This document shows, piece after piece, positions 63,147 to 64,000 of a stretch of 64,000 nt of DNA. The stretch covers positions 42,469,119-42,533,118 of the forward strand of contig OZ038389.1 in the NCBI GenBank assembly GCA_964036045.1, written 5' to 3'. Position numbers and translations under genes: made by a program. Every line of letters begins with the position of its first letter. Within the stretch, counting starts at the first letter, position 1. This stretch comes from Eutreptiella sp. 'Long Island Sound 2002'. Taxonomy: Eukaryota; Euglenozoa; Euglenophyceae; Eutreptiales; Eutreptiaceae. Below the pieces are notes generated by a model, which saw nothing but the letters and a program-made list of their open reading frames with translations, made no database searches and was not told where the DNA came from.

Positions 63147-63428
63147 TTCAGCTGCTCCAGCGCAGCATCTGTAGCCACCACCAATTCTCGAGGAGCGCGT
63201 TCAGCCCCGACGTTGACTGACGGCCGTGCATGTGCATTGAAAGTCTCCCAAAAGACGACCTCAGTGACTGGCGGCGCTGCATATGCCTTGACAAGGCTGT
63301 GAAAATGTGGAAAGGCCGCACATGCTTGTGTTACCCAAAAAAAAGAAACATTCACAGGTGGAAGCACCATGCAGGGCATCAAGTTGCTTGAGGTTTCAGA
63401 GGGGGGAGGTTGGTGAGGGGGGGCGATG
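63147..63428. repeat. 2.14-kb array, partial seventh copy
   Basis: Retains the exon-1 segment (arginine form, with an extra change giving WETFNAH) and its upstream flank. It stops at GGTGAGGGGGGGCGATGG, where the sequence becomes unique. This marks the right breakpoint of the amplification. Confidence 0.9.
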
Positions 63429-64000
63429 GACCAACTAGAAACAGATGCTGTGTGCACGCTTTGTGTGCGCGTTGTGCAGAGTCAAAACTTTCTGGCCTAT
63501 TGTGGCCACTTTGCGTCGATCCATACCCAGGGCCCAGAGAAGTTTTTTGTTCTATATGGACCCCCTAACCAATGGTGAGGATCCCAGGTTCTACCTCCAA
63601 GTCTCCAAGATGGAACCCCACGGGGCCCCACTGGTGAGGACCATGTTTAGCGCGGCATGGGTTGGTTGGAAAAAAACTTCATGATTTCTGAATGACCTCA
63701 AAAAACCCCCAGGGCCAGGTTTGGGCTATCATTTGGTGAAAATGGGAACGCATATGAACCAATGAACAAACATATGAACCAAGTAGCACCAATTCGGCCC
63801 TTAGGTGCCCACACCCCCTCCATGGCCATTACTTCTTGTGTGCCGTGCAGCCCAGGTTGGCCTTGGCATTTGGCCTAAATAGCAGGGGTTTCGGCACCCC
63901 CCGCCCCATTTCTTGCAAAGCGAAAATATTCCACACACAGTTTTCAACATAACGTGACAGAAATCACGCCAAAATTGGAGGTCTGAAAATTTTTGTCTAT
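63429..64000. other. Right flank, no gene supported
   Basis: Unique sequence after the tandem array. It holds the plus-strand copy of a short dispersed element (63,553-63,610) and a short direct repeat CATATGAACCAA twice, 19 bp apart, near 63,752 and 63,771. A 79-codon reading frame (63,445-63,684) covers the dispersed element and has no recognisable domain. Confidence 0.5.
63553..63610 (+). repeat. Short dispersed element, plus-strand copy
   Basis: Diverged relative of the minus-strand segment at 48,071-48,135, sharing ATATGGACCCCCTA and GGTTCTA(A/C)CTCC. The two copies flank the GRDP-like pseudogene and the 2.14-kb array in opposite orientation. Confidence 0.4.

Larger units (their letters stand above)
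50282..63428. repeat. 2.14-kb tandem array, six units plus 282 bp
   Basis: The TTCAGCTGCTCC landmark recurs at 50,282, 52,426, 54,572, 56,717, 58,862, 61,005 and 63,147, giving unit lengths of 2,144, 2,146, 2,145, 2,145, 2,143 and 2,142 bp. Units are nearly identical. They differ by scattered substitutions and by the lengths of two G-runs and a few A/T-runs. The array begins inside GRDP-like exon 1 at its left edge. It ends on the right at GGTTGGTGAGGGG, where unique sequence starts. Reading frames inside a unit shift with G-run length, so none of the short plus-strand frames is a reliable gene. Confidence 0.97.

Noticed and set aside
63445-63684. 79-codon plus-strand frame at the right edge
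   Set aside because: Overlaps a dispersed repeat and shows no domain or coding bias.

Overview
The window is non-coding eukaryotic DNA, almost all of it repetitive. The candidate genes have GT-AG intron boundaries. One matches the glycine-rich domain protein family (GRDP, DUF1399) of plants, algae and fungi, and another coding-like fragment has strong G/C bias at third codon positions. An algal, probably green-algal, genome is my best guess, but nothing here is taxonomically decisive.

Region 1 (1-46,534) is a satellite array of about 727 copies of a 64-bp unit, open at the left window edge. Orientation switches four times: forward 1-9,184, reverse 9,185-10,897, forward 10,898-16,771, reverse 16,772-24,270, forward 24,271-46,534. 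The first 23 kb is a near-identical inverted duplication (118-10,432 against 15,524-23,278). A second inverted copy (10,433-11,955 against 23,213-24,735) overlaps its end. Higher-order repeats of many sizes, all multiples of 64 bp, are nested inside. Three unit subfamilies follow one another: A to 30,649, B to about 43,690, and a diverged edge type C to 46,534. The consensus has no stop codon in any of six frames, so huge reading frames (up to about 3,100 codons) occur on both strands. I treat them as a property of the repeat, not as genes.

Region 2 (46,535-50,281) is the right flank. It holds a GC3-rich coding-like fragment with an internal stop (46,614-47,201, minus strand), two pairs of diverged short direct repeats, CA, GT and G-run microsatellites, and the decayed 5' exons of a GRDP-like gene on the minus strand. 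That gene carries an in-frame TAG and a 7-bp tandem duplication that shifts the frame.

Region 3 (50,282-63,428) is a second tandem array: six complete units of 2,142-2,146 bp plus 282 bp. The array starts inside the first recognisable GRDP exon. Every unit therefore carries the 5' part of that exon, joined at the unit junction to a different 3' end that has its own splice donor. The remaining 570 bp is unassigned flank.

No tRNA, rRNA, CRISPR array, origin or intact gene could be supported.
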